From: an uncultured Spartobacteria bacterium
GTDB lineage: Bacteria; Verrucomicrobiota; Verrucomicrobiia; Chthoniobacterales; Terrimicrobiaceae
Reading direction: 5' to 3'
Assembly (NCBI GenBank): GCA_903915315.1
Contig: CAIWSO010000155.1
Span: 1-6,965, forward strand
Length of the DNA stretch: 6,965 bases
This document shows, one piece after another, positions 6,182 through 6,965 of the stretch (position 1 is its first letter; the number at the start of each line of letters is the position of its first letter). The notes under the pieces were generated by a model. That model saw nothing but the letters and a program-made list of their open reading frames with translations. It did not search any database and was not told the DNA's origin. A program made the translations under genes and the position numbers.

Positions 6182-6856
6182 TTACTTCTTAAATTCCTTC
6201 TCCAACTCCTTCGTGCGTTTCTTGGCGGCAGCGATCTGCTCGGGGGTCATTTCTTTAGCCATGCGATCCGTACTTTTACGAGAATCTGAAAGGTTGTAAA
6301 ATGCATACGCCTCGACCTTATCTTCCGGCACGCCGACGGCAAACGCGTAGCAACCCCCTAAACCGATTTGAGCTGCGGTATTCCCGTGTTTTGCCACCTT
6401 GCGATACCCCTTCACCGCCTTGCGACCCCACTTCAACGACTTTTCCGCATCTCTCGGCACGCCAGAACCAATTGAGTAACAAAGCCCTAATTCGCATTGA
6501 GCATCGGCATTTCCTTGCTCTGCAGCTTTGCGATACCACTTCACAGCCTCAACTTCATCTTCCTTTACACCAACGCCATAAGCGTAGCAGTCACCTAAAC
6601 TTTTTTGAGCCTCCGCATAACCTTGGTCTGCAGCCTTGCGATACCACTTCACGGCCTCGACTTCATCTTTCGGCACGCCAGAACCAACTTCGTAACAAAC
6701 CCCTAAATCGCATTGAGCCTCAGCGTCCCCTTGGTCTGCAGCCTTGCGATACTCAACGGCGTCTTCTTTGTCTGCTTTAGTATTTAGTGAATTCGCGCAA
6801 CCACCAAGCGCAACGCATAAAGTGCAGATGAAAATTCCGATTCTGGTAGATATCAT
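6182..6856 (-). CDS. Sel1-like repeat lipoprotein
   Basis: This is a predicted secreted lipoprotein of 224 residues. The start at 6856 gives a signal peptide with R5, a hydrophobic stretch 6-17 and a lipobox LGGC with C20 as the lipidated residue. An ATG 23 codons upstream would bury this signal and is rejected. Four Sel1-like repeats follow, at about 45-80, 81-116, 117-159 and 160-192, with the pattern A.AQ..LG.CY..G.GV..D..EA.KWYRKAA.QG. The third is 43 residues instead of 36 and the fourth is cut short. The C-terminus (199-224) is a charged helix beginning MAKEMTPEQIAAAKKR, common at the end of such proteins in Verrucomicrobia-like genomes. Sel1 repeats form TPR-like solenoids for protein binding; the partner is unknown. 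No Shine-Dalgarno is visible. TGGACT and TATATC 16 bases apart just upstream are a weak promoter candidate. Confidence 0.88.
   Translation of the reverse strand: MISTRIGIFICTLCVALGGCANSLNTKADKEDAVEYRKAADQGDAEAQCDLGVCYEVGSGVPKDEVEAVKWYRKAADQGYAEAQKSLGDCYAYGVGVKEDEVEAVKWYRKAAEQGNADAQCELGLCYSIGSGVPRDAEKSLKWGRKAVKGYRKVAKHGNTAAQIGLGGCYAFAVGVPEDKVEAYAFYNLSDSRKSTDRMAKEMTPEQIAAAKKRTKELEKEFKK
6281..6724 (-). repeat. 108-bp tandem coding repeats in the Sel1 gene
   Basis: The solenoid is visible in the DNA as near-copies spaced 108 bases: the segment GCGATAC occurs at 6530, 6638 and 6746, with similar flanks. The third protein repeat (6508-6380) is expanded by 21 bases through an internal duplication, units 6397-6417 and 6418-6438, matching at 17 of 21 positions. 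The fourth (6379-6281) is more diverged. The array probably grew by duplication of one 36-codon unit. Confidence 0.75.
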
Positions 6857-6892
6857 GTCTGTGATATAAATATAAGAAAAAATAAGTCCACC

Positions 6893-6947
6893 CGAAATTT
6901 CGCGTATGGAGCGCGACTCTATCACAAAACCAAATCGAAATTTCGCG
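6893..6947. promoter_or_regulatory. Two palindromic 12-mers upstream of the Sel1 gene
   Basis: CGAAATTTCGCG occurs at 6893-6904 and 6936-6947 in the same orientation. The first ten bases are a perfect palindrome, so each copy could bind a dimeric regulator. They are 43 bases apart, close to four helical turns, and lie 37 to 91 bases upstream of the Sel1 start. An operator pair controlling that gene, or a gene beyond the window edge, is the natural reading. The regulator is unknown. Confidence 0.4.
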
Positions 6948-6965
6948 GTGTTCGGCTAAGGGAGA

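Noticed and set aside
5968..6192. Plus-strand open frames across 5871-6192
   Set aside because: They run against the decayed HTH gene, whose minus-strand reading has recognisable helix-turn-helix and charged-helix sequence, and the last extends through the terminator at 6155-6177.
6301..6780. 159-codon plus-strand open frame with a repeating pattern
   Set aside because: It is the antisense shadow of the Sel1 repeats; the periodicity comes from the 108-bp coding units.

Overview
The window is about 7 kb of ordinary chromosome with a small accessory-looking end. Every intact protein gene lies on the minus strand; one tRNA lies on the plus strand. The long SdhA type with a five-helix dihaem SdhC in the order C-A-B, and a Sel1-repeat lipoprotein ending in an MTPEQIA helix, suggest a member of Verrucomicrobiota or a neighbouring group. 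This is inferred from how the protein families look; no search was run. TGA and TAA are both used as normal stops.

Reading in the direction of minus-strand transcription, from high to low coordinates: (1) 6182-6856 is a Sel1-repeat lipoprotein preceded by two copies of a palindromic 12-mer. (2) 5688-6181 holds no intact gene. It contains a decayed small helix-turn-helix gene (5771-6124) interrupted by an in-frame TGA and resembling phage small terminase or Nu1-type DNA-packaging proteins, a pair of 13-bp direct repeats, and a plus-strand terminator. (3) tRNA-Cys(GCA) at 5616-5687 is on the plus strand with a clear promoter. (4) argG (4259-5488) encodes argininosuccinate synthase and is followed by a hairpin plus T-run. 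(5) 3649-4128 encodes a single-domain CYTH/triphosphate tunnel protein. (6) sdhC-sdhA-sdhB (3571 down to 153) encodes a complete three-subunit succinate:quinone oxidoreductase as a tight operon. (7) 1-152 is a tail with hairpins and a T-run and no supported gene.

The sdhCAB products form one membrane complex linking the TCA cycle to the quinone pool. argG serves arginine synthesis. The CYTH gene has no obvious functional tie to either. The only sign of mobile DNA is the stretch between tRNA-Cys and the Sel1 gene, which I read as the worn remnant of an element that used the tRNA region as its target. I see no complete novel system in this window. The observations most worth checking are the interrupted HTH gene, the repeats beside the tRNA, and the palindromic repeats upstream of the Sel1 gene.
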